Below are positions 23,153 to 31,098 of a DNA stretch of 31,282 nucleotides, piece after piece (position 1 is the stretch's first letter; each line of letters begins with the position of its first letter). The notes below the pieces were generated by a model that made no database searches, had not been told where the DNA came from, and worked only from the letters and a program-made list of their open reading frames with translations. Made by a program: the position numbers and the translations under genes. The stretch comes from a virus, in the IMG/VR virus record IMGVR_UViG_3300043464_000798, positions 1 through 31,282 of that record; one strand, written 5' to 3'.

Positions 23153-24606
23153 GTATAACATTAGGAGGTTACACAGTAGAAACCAAAAAGACAGTAGGTG
23201 AATTACCAGCAGGCTCTGATAATATAATAGCAGAAACGCCATGCGAGGAGACTATTAGTTTAGCAACGGTGCAACCTAAATGGAAAAAGATACATGAATA
23301 TACTAGGACAATAGCTTCAACTGCTAAACCTTTGGGAGGTTGGGAAATTGTACCTACATTTAGAACGATTCCAGATGACGTATTTGCAGACGGATATGAC
23401 TATGAGGTGTCTTTTAATTTTACATATATAGGCTCAAGTCCTTCATTAAATGTTCAATTGCAAAGATTTTCATATACAGTTGGGGTCAATAATTGGTTTC
23501 AAAATGTGATAACTGGCACATCAATAAATATGAACGAATCCAATTGTGGAGGTAGTTATGCTAATACTGCGAGAGCATTAATAGTAAGTGCTGATGACGT
23601 AGTTCAATTTGGATTGCAGGTTACATTTTATATAAGACAATTGATACCAGCCAGTATAGAAATAGAACTTTGTGGCGGTGGCAACGTAATACATTTAACG
23701 GAATTAGAAGAGACTAGCGAAGTTATAAATGTATTTATAGGAAGTGGTGAAGACCCATTAAGCGAGAGCGTAAATTCGACTAAAAGAAATACTACATATG
23801 ACCCATACGATTTAGGAGCAGGTGAAATAGCTAAAATGCCTCAAACGTGTTTAGGTTATGGCGTTAATTATGTAGCCTCTCTATTCTCAAGTCCATATAC
23901 TTCACCTCTTGATAAAACATATTGGATAGCGTCAGGAGTTTATGAAGCTAAGATTAATATTCCAAAAGTACCGCCACAGTCCTTAGATTTCAAACTTTAT
24001 AACGGTGTTAGCTACATATTTAATGAAGATAGTGATGCTAATGGATTAGTAGACTGGACACCATTTACTTTAGGCGTGAGCGGTGTTAATACTTCACTAC
24101 AAATATGGGACGGAGGAATCCAAGAAACTTCAAGTGCAGAGCAATTTCTATACCTTAAATATGATTTAGCTTCTTATGATTGCCCATGCGACGAGTGCGG
24201 AGATAGTTGTGGTGGTATTACAATTATATTTCACCAAAGCTGCGGTAATGCCTATCCATTGAAGTTTAATTTAATGATTCAAGAAGGTAACTATACTATA
24301 GAAGGTGAAACATTCACTCAAGGCGGTGCTATAATAAGACCAGTTACTAAGGTGAAAGCTACATACGACTTAGTGCTTAGTGAGTATTCAGATGAGACAT
24401 ATTTGTTATTAATGGAATTGCTAGCAGATAATGTTTTGATAGAAGTAGTGGACAATATAGATACTTCAAATCCTACAACTGAATACTATATCGATACTGA
24501 TTCTTTGACTCCGACTTGGAATTTCAACTCTAAACTAGGTACGATAGTTATTCCTGTAATTAGAAAGGATACGATAAGAACTAGCCGACGAAATTGCTGC
24601 GGATAA
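23149..24606 (+). CDS. Tail protein candidate with cysteine cluster
   Basis: A 485-residue beta-rich protein. Around residues 345-365 it carries a cluster reading CPCDECGDSCGG, then a C-terminal domain (QGNAYPLKF-like strand, QEGNYTIEGETFTQGGAIIR) and an end RRNCCG. The cluster could bind metal or form disulfides in an extracellular virion part. It overlaps the preceding tail gene by 4 nt. Receptor binding or baseplate function is inferred from position. The downstream 560 nt hold no gene of usual size. Confidence 0.6.
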   Translation: MSITLGGYTVETKKTVGELPAGSDNIIAETPCEETISLATVQPKWKKIHEYTRTIASTAKPLGGWEIVPTFRTIPDDVFADGYDYEVSFNFTYIGSSPSLNVQLQRFSYTVGVNNWFQNVITGTSINMNESNCGGSYANTARALIVSADDVVQFGLQVTFYIRQLIPASIEIELCGGGNVIHLTELEETSEVINVFIGSGEDPLSESVNSTKRNTTYDPYDLGAGEIAKMPQTCLGYGVNYVASLFSSPYTSPLDKTYWIASGVYEAKINIPKVPPQSLDFKLYNGVSYIFNEDSDANGLVDWTPFTLGVSGVNTSLQIWDGGIQETSSAEQFLYLKYDLASYDCPCDECGDSCGGITIIFHQSCGNAYPLKFNLMIQEGNYTIEGETFTQGGAIIRPVTKVKATYDLVLSEYSDETYLLLMELLADNVLIEVVDNIDTSNPTTEYYIDTDSLTPTWNFNSKLGTIVIPVIRKDTIRTSRRNCCG

Positions 24607-24626
24607 AAAAATATTATTCAAATTAA

Positions 24627-24647
24627 AAAATAGTTTGTATATTTGCA
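24627..24647 (+). promoter_or_regulatory. Late promoter, -7 box TATATTTG (24638-24645)
   Basis: The -7 box sits in a 21-bp block (core AATAGTTTGTATATTTGCA) repeated exactly at 28566-28586. It lies just upstream of the candidate RNA at 24651-24760 and after the tail gene stop. Confidence 0.65.
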
Positions 24648-24650
24648 GTC

Positions 24651-24760
24651 ATATTGTACTTTGGTAGGTCCAGTATTAAGATATTCAGCGTTAAAATTTT
24701 AAAAGAATAAGACGCCCTAAGCCTTGCAGGACCTACCCTTTGTGCAAGGCTTTTTTCTTT
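24651..24760 (+). ncRNA. Candidate pseudoknotted small RNA ending in a terminator
   Basis: Helix A pairs 24663-24671 (GGTAGGTCC) with 24729-24737 (GGACCTACC), a perfect 9 bp. Helix B pairs 24719-24728 (AAGCCTTGCA) with 24743-24752, a perfect 10 bp. B's loop holds A's 3' strand, so the two cross. A minor helix GCGTT/GACGC lies between them. B is followed by TTTTCTTTT, giving a complete unit: promoter, pseudoknot, terminator, with no ORF. Helix A may instead act as an antiterminator. The topology resembles the RNA at 655-760. Family not recognised. Confidence 0.65.
24719..24760 (+). terminator. Rho-independent terminator of the small RNA
   Basis: A perfect 10-bp stem (24719-24728/24743-24752) with a 14-nt loop is followed by T6CT3. 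It forms the 3' end of the candidate RNA. Confidence 0.8.
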
Positions 24761-25087
24761 TATATCAGTATGGGTTGTATAGTCGAACCAATCAAAATCA
24801 GACTTAAATAGCTGAGTAAATTAAAATAAAAAGTAGTGTAAAACATTGATATAAGACTAGCAAATGTCCACTCCTGACAACTAGCAACTACAAACCGAAA
24901 GGGAAAAATCAATGAACGAATAGATGGTTAAAATCCATGCCACCTTTAAAGTGGAAGAGAGCGGAAGTGTTTACATTGCTTATTACTTGCCATAATAGAA
25001 ACTAACTATAATTATTCAGTCAGTGTCTAATTGTAGAGAGTAAAGGAGAAACTATGTTTAATTAAGATTAAGATTAAAAAAAATAAA
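24761..25087 (+). other. Gene-free stretch with hairpins and tiny ORFs
   Basis: No gene of usual size is seen on the + strand. A 9-bp hairpin pairs 25006-25014 with 25028-25036 (one G-U). Smaller ones are ATGG/CCAT, CCAC/GTGG and TGTC/GACA, each with a 7-nt loop. AGCAAATGT and ACATTGCT could close them. Tiny ORFs read MGCIVEPIKIRLK (24769-24810) and, at 24924-24995, a 23-residue peptide MVKIHATFKVEESGSVYIAY plus YLP. A structured RNA or gene remnant are both possible. Confidence 0.35.
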
Positions 25088-25116
25088 TTTGTATAAATAA
25101 AAATGCACTATATTTG
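25088..25116 (+). promoter_or_regulatory. Late promoter: TTTG, 17 nt, TATATTTG
   Basis: TTTG 25088-25091 and TATATTTG 25109-25116 have near-consensus spacing. It drives the probable major tail protein. GCAGTC follows the -7 box as at 24646. Confidence 0.8.
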
Positions 25117-25123
25117 CAGTCAA

Positions 25124-25140
25124 GACATAGCGAAGATGTC
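25124..25140 (+). promoter_or_regulatory. 5' leader hairpin of the major tail mRNA
   Basis: GACAT (25124-25128) pairs with ATGTC (25136-25140), 7-nt loop, at the predicted 5' end of the transcript. 5' hairpins commonly stabilise abundant mRNAs; that role is inferred. Confidence 0.45.
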
Positions 25141-25170
25141 GGATATTTTTAACTTTAAAATTTAATTAAT

Positions 25171-25746
25171 ATGGCACTTTGCACAACTACTTGCGACGGT
25201 AAAACAATGGTCGCATACACAGAACCAGATTGCAATAACTTCTATGCACTCGGTAATTCAACTTCGGTAGCTTACATTCTATGTGAAGATACCAACGACC
25301 TATTAAAAGTAAACTATACAGCTTCAGGCGCATGGAATACAGCTTTAGCTGGCGTTGATTCATTCAAAGATTTGAACGTAATTGACAACGTATTAGTAGC
25401 ACTTCCAGAAGGTGAGAACTTGACTATTGAGAATCCAATGAAAAACGGTATTCCTAACTTAAAGACAGGCGAATCTCACACAGTAACAATCACTGACCCG
25501 AAAGTTAGCTCTGACAATCATGATTTCTATAACATGATAGACGGAAAAACTGCATGGGTGGTTATAGCTTACAATGACGGCAGAATGCAAATAAGTCCTA
25601 GACCTATGATGCTAATGGTTAAGTCTCCAGGCATTGAGTATGGAACTTCACAGAAATTCACAGTTGAAGCTCAAGTTAACTTCGATAGAAATGAGTATTG
25701 GTTAGTCTTTGACACTCAACCAGCAGGTATCTTTAAATTCCAATAG
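25171..25746 (+). CDS. Probable major tail (tube) protein
   Basis: The 191-residue protein starts MALCTTTCDGKTMVAYTEPD and ends with a beta pattern (EYWLVFDTQPAGIFKF). It has its own strong promoter and structured leader, and like the capsid gene shows more C-ending codons than its neighbours, which points to high expression. Its size fits a tail-tube subunit. It is placed after tail-tip genes and before the portal. Homology was not recognised, so another abundant virion protein (decoration, major tail) is possible. Confidence 0.6.
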   Translation: MALCTTTCDGKTMVAYTEPDCNNFYALGNSTSVAYILCEDTNDLLKVNYTASGAWNTALAGVDSFKDLNVIDNVLVALPEGENLTIENPMKNGIPNLKTGESHTVTITDPKVSSDNHDFYNMIDGKTAWVVIAYNDGRMQISPRPMMLMVKSPGIEYGTSQKFTVEAQVNFDRNEYWLVFDTQPAGIFKFQ

Positions 25747-25751
25747 TAGTT

Positions 25752-25811
25752 ATGTGTTGCGGTAAACCAAAGAATCCAAACCCAAAACCTAAACCTATTA
25801 AGTGGAATTAA
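25752..25811 (+). CDS. Tiny Cys/Lys/Pro ORF
   Basis: A 19-residue ORF, MCCGKPKNPNPKPKPIKWN, lies 5 nt after the major tail gene and overlaps the GTG start of the portal frame. The KPKNPNPKPKP composition is ordered enough to be real, and translation through it would couple to the portal start. It may serve only as a leader. Confidence 0.4.
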   Translation: MCCGKPKNPNPKPKPIKWN

Positions 25812-27778
25812 AAAAATTATTAAGTATTGCTAGAAAAAAACCTCAAAAGGCTGAACGGTCTTTTGGGGTTTTTTATAGTAGTAAGTTTCCTACCGAGATT
25901 TACAAAATGAGACACCCGGGCTTAGATGCTAAGGAGTACGAATACATTGAAGAGAATTGGGTTAATCCTGTTCAAAAATTAGTTGGCGATGCTATCTTTG
26001 AAACTCAAAAGATATTCAATGATGACAACTATTCAGTGCAAACTAAAAATGAAACTGTAAGAGACTTCATAGACAACTATGAGATAATGAGTTTCTTTAA
26101 AAATATCTATTGGCAAAATATAATACTAGATTCCAATAGCGTGTTAACTTACCATATAAAGTATAGTGAGTTCATAGAAAAGCAAAGAGGTATTGAATTA
26201 GGGAATGAGTATTTACCACTGCACCCTTACTTAGTAACCTCTGAAAACATATTACATAAAGATAAAACTACTCTAGTATATAGAGTCAAAGGCGATAAGA
26301 GAAATAACTTTGTAGCCTTATATTATAATGAAGAAGGTCTGTTGACTTACGAACATTATTCGTATGATATAGCAGATGAAAGCACCGAGCCAATTCTATT
26401 TTGGCAGTTCAATAATAATCTAAACAAAAAGTATTACAGGCACGCTGACGGTCTTAAAATCGTTAATGATAATGAGCTAGTAATTAAATCATATTTTAGC
26501 CCTAGTGAGTCTATTTTGAGTACTATTATAATAGATTCAGTTAACGTAGGTGTAACCAAAACTAGAAGCACTTATCCTATTCCAGTTATTGTAGGCGAAC
26601 CGTGCGAAGGCGTTGGCTGTAGAGGTGGTTTAGTCGATACGTTAGATAAGAATGGTAACTATTGTACTGAATCGTGCGAGACTTGTAAAGGCACAGGAAG
26701 CAAAAATCTATTCACTCCGTTTAATGCAGTTCACGTTGTAAGGGGTACGAATGCGGTTGAAAATAGTACGCCTCCAGCACCTCACGTTTATTGGGTTGAC
26801 CCTCCACAGGGTGCGCTTGATTCTACACGTGCAGAAATAAGAGAAAATAGAGACATTGCTTTTGATTATATCGGTTTAAAATATTCCAATAGTGAAGTCA
26901 AAGGAAGCGAAACCGCTCTCGGTAAAATGATAGATAGGGAAAAAACCTACTCTACATATAAAATGTACAGTCAAGATGTTGAAATGACTATGCAATGGTG
27001 GTTTAATAACTGGACTGAGCTAATGTTTCCACTTGAAAAAGAAAGCGAAGTATCTGTATATGCATTTAATAATTTCAGAACTACATCAACTGCTGAGGTA
27101 AATGAAATATTCACAGCATTACAGAATAGCAATGCACCTCAATACATATTGATAAATTTACTTAGAGAGTACTATAATTCAATAGGTGAAACGGAGAAGT
27201 TTAAGATAGTCAATAAGTATTATCTATACAAGTCAGATGACATGACAATTAAAAAAGGAAGTTTAGGTTACTATGATAAGATTCATATCGTTATTTCTGA
27301 CAACATAATGAAGTGGGTAGATGATGAGGGTATTATGGATATGAATGATTTTCAATTAGATGCTTATTTGCGAGAAAAAGCAAAGTCATTAATGGCTATG
27401 CCTGTAGATAGTAATGGAAATATAATAGATATTAATTATAACCTTTACGAACAATTGAAAGAGCAAACTGAATCAGCTGGAATGGAAGTTGAAGAGGTTG
27501 ACGGTAAAGTTATAGTCACAGGAAGTCCTAGCGAATTAGGTGAAGTGAATATTGCTAACTTACCAAGCGCAAATAAACTTAGAGAAACTGTTGGAGGTCT
27601 TCAAGGTATTATCGAAATAGCTAAGGCTGTAGCAAGTGGATTGTATGACTTAGAAGCTGGTATTGCTTTGATAAGTTCACTCTACGGAATTAGCATTGAA
27701 GAAGCTAAACAATGGTTAGGAACTCCAAATATTAAAAATCAAGAAGTATTAGATAATGTCCAAGCCATAGTTACTTAA
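25802..27778 (+). CDS. Portal protein
   Basis: The 658-residue protein has portal-like character: helical, with a stretch IRENRDIAFDYIGLKY and GSETALGKMIDREKTYSTYK near 355-395, and a tryptophan-rich helix MQWWFNNWTELMFPLE. It is followed by the MuF-like gene, scaffold and capsid, the normal head-gene set. Residues about 265-300 hold a DnaJ-like cysteine pattern (C-EGVG-CRGG ... C-TES-C-ET-C-KGTG). The start is GTG 25802, inside which a terminator-like hairpin lies at 25835-25874. ATG 25907 would give 623 residues. Confidence 0.75.
   Translation: MELKKLLSIARKKPQKAERSFGVFYSSKFPTEIYKMRHPGLDAKEYEYIEENWVNPVQKLVGDAIFETQKIFNDDNYSVQTKNETVRDFIDNYEIMSFFKNIYWQNIILDSNSVLTYHIKYSEFIEKQRGIELGNEYLPLHPYLVTSENILHKDKTTLVYRVKGDKRNNFVALYYNEEGLLTYEHYSYDIADESTEPILFWQFNNNLNKKYYRHADGLKIVNDNELVIKSYFSPSESILSTIIIDSVNVGVTKTRSTYPIPVIVGEPCEGVGCRGGLVDTLDKNGNYCTESCETCKGTGSKNLFTPFNAVHVVRGTNAVENSTPPAPHVYWVDPPQGALDSTRAEIRENRDIAFDYIGLKYSNSEVKGSETALGKMIDREKTYSTYKMYSQDVEMTMQWWFNNWTELMFPLEKESEVSVYAFNNFRTTSTAEVNEIFTALQNSNAPQYILINLLREYYNSIGETEKFKIVNKYYLYKSDDMTIKKGSLGYYDKIHIVISDNIMKWVDDEGIMDMNDFQLDAYLREKAKSLMAMPVDSNGNIIDINYNLYEQLKEQTESAGMEVEEVDGKVIVTGSPSELGEVNIANLPSANKLRETVGGLQGIIEIAKAVASGLYDLEAGIALISSLYGISIEEAKQWLGTPNIKNQEVLDNVQAIVT
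25835..25874 (+). terminator. Strong terminator-like hairpin in the first codons of the portal gene
   Basis: 25835-25851 pairs with 25858-25874 (17 bp, two G-U), loop TGAACG, and the 3' arm ends in TTTTTT. It is 89 nt after the major tail gene stop. It can end that transcript or attenuate readthrough into the portal gene. Confidence 0.75.
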
Positions 27779-28545
27779 TGGACTTTGAAAAAATATTAGA
27801 TAAAATTCTTAACAAATTAAACGAGTATCAAGTCAGAGGCTCGTTTGTATTTGATATTGATAATCTTGAAAACATAGACAAGGTTAATGATATTATAGAA
27901 GAAGTCCTAAAAGAAGAGGGATACTATGATAAAATTAAGGACTATAGAAAGGTATTTGACGACAATTTAGCGGACATAATAAGCCAATATAAGTCATTTG
28001 GAACTATAAACACAAGGAGTTTAAAGGCATTCAATAACGTAGCCTTTGACAATTTCTACAATAATTTAGCAGTAAACGTAACCGACACCAATATAAAGCA
28101 ACCTATTAAAGATGCTTTATTGCAATACGTTGCAGGCGGTGGAAAGTATAATGACTTTAAGTCAACCGTAAAGGATATACTCACCACTAAAAAGATAGAA
28201 GGGAATATAGACATAGTAGCTCGTGAATATTCGACTCAGTACAAGCGTGCGCAAGGTCAGATACTAGCAAATAAATTTAATATACAGTATTTTCGTTATT
28301 CCGGAACTGAAATAGAAACTAGCCGATGCTTTTGCGATCAGAGAATAGGGAATATTTACACCAAAAAAGAAATTGAAAGTTGGGCGGACTTAGAATGGAG
28401 CGGAAAAATAAAGGGAACTAATAGCACAAATATATTTCAAGTTGCAGGCGGTTGGAATTGTAGACATAATATTAGACCAGTGAGTGAAAAATTAGCTTTG
28501 TCTTATGGATTGAATAAATACAACAATACAGATTGCACTTTATAA
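27778..28545 (+). CDS. MuF-like minor head protein
   Basis: The 255-residue protein has a helical N-terminal part and a C-terminal Mu F/SPP1 gp7-type motif: YSGTEIETSRCFCDQRIGNI, then GGWNCRHNIRPVSEK. The paired cysteines (RCFC ... NCRH) and the final Trp/Asn/Cys block are the family signature. Such proteins sit inside the head near the portal and aid DNA ejection or head assembly. It overlaps the portal stop by one base. Confidence 0.85.
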   Translation: MDFEKILDKILNKLNEYQVRGSFVFDIDNLENIDKVNDIIEEVLKEEGYYDKIKDYRKVFDDNLADIISQYKSFGTINTRSLKAFNNVAFDNFYNNLAVNVTDTNIKQPIKDALLQYVAGGGKYNDFKSTVKDILTTKKIEGNIDIVAREYSTQYKRAQGQILANKFNIQYFRYSGTEIETSRCFCDQRIGNIYTKKEIESWADLEWSGKIKGTNSTNIFQVAGGWNCRHNIRPVSEKLALSYGLNKYNNTDCTL

Positions 28546-28554
28546 AAAAAGCAA

Positions 28555-28584
28555 TTTGCATTTTTAAAATAGTTTGTATATTTG
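28555..28584 (+). promoter_or_regulatory. Late promoter: TTTG, 18 nt, TATATTTG
   Basis: TTTG 28555-28558 and TATATTTG 28577-28584 drive the head genes. The 21-bp block 28566-28586 is identical to 24627-24647. Confidence 0.8.
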
Positions 28585-28599
28585 CATAAAAATACGTTA

Positions 28600-28986
28600 A
28601 TGGCAAAATTCTTAATACTAACAAGTCCTAATAAATCAAACATAGGAACTATAGCTGAGAGAAGTGAAGATTTTTACAAGCCTAGTTTTTATAAGATTTC
28701 AGATGAGGAGTTAAATAAGTTTATGGAAATGAGTGTTCATGCTAAATCTGCATTCATAGCTGAGAAAATAGAGGCTCAAACTATTACAGAGGTTAAAAAA
28801 AAAATAGTAGCACCTGCAGTAGTTGTGGAAAGTCAGGCAGAAAGCGTATCGGTTGAAACTCCAACTATAGAAGAGCAAACAATTCAAGTCGATTTAATCG
28901 ATTTAACAGAAATAAAAGAAGAGGTTGATGCGGTTGCAGAAGTAGAAAAGCCAAAAGCAAAAGGAAGACCAAAAAAAACCAACTAA
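28600..28986 (+). CDS. Small head-module protein with acidic tail and AT-hook-like end
   Basis: The 128-residue protein starts at ATG 28600; an upstream in-frame TTG at 28582 overlaps the promoter -7 box and is unlikely. The N-terminal part (MAKFLILTSPNKSNIGTIAE) is globular, the middle is rich in Val/Glu, and the end reads EKPKAKGRPKKTN, with an AT-hook-like GRPKK. It is the first gene of the scaffold-capsid transcript. Role unknown; a head-completion or DNA-binding role is speculation. Confidence 0.65.
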   Translation: MAKFLILTSPNKSNIGTIAERSEDFYKPSFYKISDEELNKFMEMSVHAKSAFIAEKIEAQTITEVKKKIVAPAVVVESQAESVSVETPTIEEQTIQVDLIDLTEIKEEVDAVAEVEKPKAKGRPKKTN

Positions 28987-28996
28987 AATAATATAA

Positions 28997-29800
28997 ATGA
29001 GCAAATTTCAAATAGTACCTAGCGAAGAGGGAATCAGTCCAGAAGATGCAATGCTTGAATTTAACAGCGTATACATACCGATTGGTAGTGTAGCAGAAAG
29101 ATTTAGCGACCTTCCGGAGAGTGAAAGAAATAAATTGTACGGTAAGGCTGCAACTGCGGTTGATAGTCGTATAAACAAAGAAGCAAAAGAATTAGGATTG
29201 ACATTAGAAGGCAAGTTGCATGACAATGTTGAAACTGTTCTATCAAATTTAAAGTCTAAGATAGCAGAATTGACCGAGTCTAATGCAAATCTAAAAGACA
29301 ATACGGACAAAGCTACAAAGAATGAGATTGAGAAACTAAATCAAAAGATTGAAGACTTAATGCGAGTAAATGACAAGCTAAAAGGTGATTTAGATATAGT
29401 TTCAAATGAGAAGCAAAATATCGAAAAAGAGTTCACTCAAAAGGAACTGCAAATCATAATAAGCTCTAAGCTATCAGCTGCTAAAAATGAATTTGTATTG
29501 GTTGAGGATATGAATATAAGAGACGTTTGTTTGTTTGACGAGTCAAAGTATAGCTTTAAATTAGATGAAAATCAAAACGAAGTAGTGTACGATTCTAACG
29601 GACAAATAGTTTTATCTAGTACAAAGGCAGGAGCATTCGCAAACTATAAAGAAGTATTAGAATCTATTTATGTTAAGCGTGGAGCGTTCAAAAAAGTAAC
29701 TGGCACAGGAACTATGAACGTGGATAGAAGTCAAAACAGTGCGCCTGTAATAGCAAATAGAATAGACCTATCTAGCAAAGTAACGCTAGGTAAAAAATAA
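28997..29800 (+). CDS. Probable capsid scaffolding protein
   Basis: The 267-residue protein has a long coiled coil at about 80-155 (NLKSKIAELTESNANLKDNT ... LNQKIEDLMRVNDKLKGDLD) and a C-terminal basic end (KVTLGKK). It lies directly upstream of the major capsid gene, the standard place of scaffold. Scaffold proteins shape the prohead and leave before packaging. The assignment is by position and coiled coil. Confidence 0.75.
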   Translation: MSKFQIVPSEEGISPEDAMLEFNSVYIPIGSVAERFSDLPESERNKLYGKAATAVDSRINKEAKELGLTLEGKLHDNVETVLSNLKSKIAELTESNANLKDNTDKATKNEIEKLNQKIEDLMRVNDKLKGDLDIVSNEKQNIEKEFTQKELQIIISSKLSAAKNEFVLVEDMNIRDVCLFDESKYSFKLDENQNEVVYDSNGQIVLSSTKAGAFANYKEVLESIYVKRGAFKKVTGTGTMNVDRSQNSAPVIANRIDLSSKVTLGKK

Positions 29801-29943
29801 ATTTTCCGCCTACTTATATTAGTAGGTTAAAAATGCGGTTTAGAAAGCCTTAAATTTCTGATGCGGTCGTGATACCTTAACCTCACATAAAGCAAAAGAA
29901 TAAATAAGCATAAACCAATTTTTTAACCAATTAATTATATAAA
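29801..29943 (+). promoter_or_regulatory. Structured leader of the major capsid gene
   Basis: CCTACT (29809-29814) pairs with AGTAGG (29821-29826). AGGTTAA (29824-29830) can instead pair with TTAACCT (29877-29883). Two imperfect 28-bp repeats start with ATGCGGT at 29833 and 29861 and share CCTTAA further on. No ORF or TAnnTTTG is seen. An A/T-rich stretch precedes the ATG. Confidence 0.5.
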
Positions 29944-31098
29944 ATGGCATTAGTATTAAAAAATAGTCTTCAAGATAGACTATCAAGTGTGTTTCAAACA
30001 CAATCAGCATTAGGTGTTATCACCGCAAATCCTCAATTAGACGTTCCACTTTCAATAGCTATGAACGGTGAGGTAAATTCTTCAAGATTAGAAGGTAAAT
30101 TACTAGCAGAAAACGGTCAGAAAATGTCTGTTGAATTGATATGGAATTTGCCAGAGTGCGGAGCTGCCGTTACAGGTTGTCCCACTGATTATTGTGCTGA
30201 AGGTGCTTCACCTGCAACTCAAGATTCAGAGACTTACACAATCACTTGCGATAGCACCAACACTTATTCTAAGACAGTTACTTTCGAGTATGCTGACTTC
30301 AAAGCTATGACAGCTTTAATGGATACGCTTCCAGTATTGGACGCTCCATTATCTGAGACTACAGTTAGAGGTACTTCTATTGAAAGCAAATTGTTTGAAT
30401 TGATTTCTCTAGTTGACAAAGGTCATGAAGCTCGAATAGCTCAGTTCTTATTTGATTCAGTTCCTGCATCTACTTTCGGATTCTCTCCAAAAGAATTGGC
30501 TGACATTCCAAACAGAGCTACTGACAAGGGTAAGGCTGTTAAAACATTCGGTCAAGTATCTTCAACTGCATTCAATGAATTGTATAGCGAAGTTATTTAC
30601 TCTGCTCAAACTGCAAGATACGGAAGCAATCCAATCCTTATTGGTGGTTTCTTATTGAATCAGTATCAGCAATTAAATCAGGCTTCTTGTTGTGCATCTA
30701 CAGGATATGACTTGTCTTCAATCTTTGAAACTAATAGACTTCCGGTAATTAAATCTGACGCTTTAGCGAATGTATTCAATGCGGAATATTCTACTACTTC
30801 TTTGAAAAATATGCCTTGGTTCTTATCTTACGAAGCAGGTGCTGTACAAGTTGTAAACTATGCTCAATACAGAGGAATGTTTGAAGTATCAAATCCAATG
30901 TTCAGCAGAACTACAATCGTATCTCCTTTCACAGGTAGAGCAATGGACGTAGCATTCAGCTTAACTGCTTGCGGTACTAAAATCAATATGACTGTATCTG
31001 CAACAGAGGAGCTTTACACTAGACCAAATGCATTCTGCGAAAACGATTATGGATTCGGAGTGAATGGTATTCAGCAATTCGTAATCAAGAATTCATAG
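29944..31098 (+). CDS. Major capsid protein
   Basis: The 384-residue protein follows the scaffold and shows high-expression codon use (more ttc, aac and gct than neighbours). It starts MALVLKNSLQDRLSSVFQTQ, with a long helix region at about 115-155 (FEYADFKAMTALMDTLPVLD) and cysteine-containing loops (PECGAAVTGCPTDYCAEG; ASCCAS). Size is typical for an HK97-fold capsid of siphophages. Family identity was not verified; the call uses context, size and codon use. Confidence 0.8.
   Translation: MALVLKNSLQDRLSSVFQTQSALGVITANPQLDVPLSIAMNGEVNSSRLEGKLLAENGQKMSVELIWNLPECGAAVTGCPTDYCAEGASPATQDSETYTITCDSTNTYSKTVTFEYADFKAMTALMDTLPVLDAPLSETTVRGTSIESKLFELISLVDKGHEARIAQFLFDSVPASTFGFSPKELADIPNRATDKGKAVKTFGQVSSTAFNELYSEVIYSAQTARYGSNPILIGGFLLNQYQQLNQASCCASTGYDLSSIFETNRLPVIKSDALANVFNAEYSTTSLKNMPWFLSYEAGAVQVVNYAQYRGMFEVSNPMFSRTTIVSPFTGRAMDVAFSLTACGTKINMTVSATEELYTRPNAFCENDYGFGVNGIQQFVIKNS

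Noticed and set aside
24915-24945. tRNA T-arm-like segment GATGGTTAAAATCCAT
   Set aside because: The conserved C of the T-loop is A, no acceptor stem lies between it and CCA, and no anticodon or D arm fits upstream.
28582-28599. TTG 28582 start for the 28600 gene (and TTG 3618 for the 3636 gene)
   Set aside because: Both lie in the -7 box of a promoter; the downstream ATG is the first start on the mRNA.
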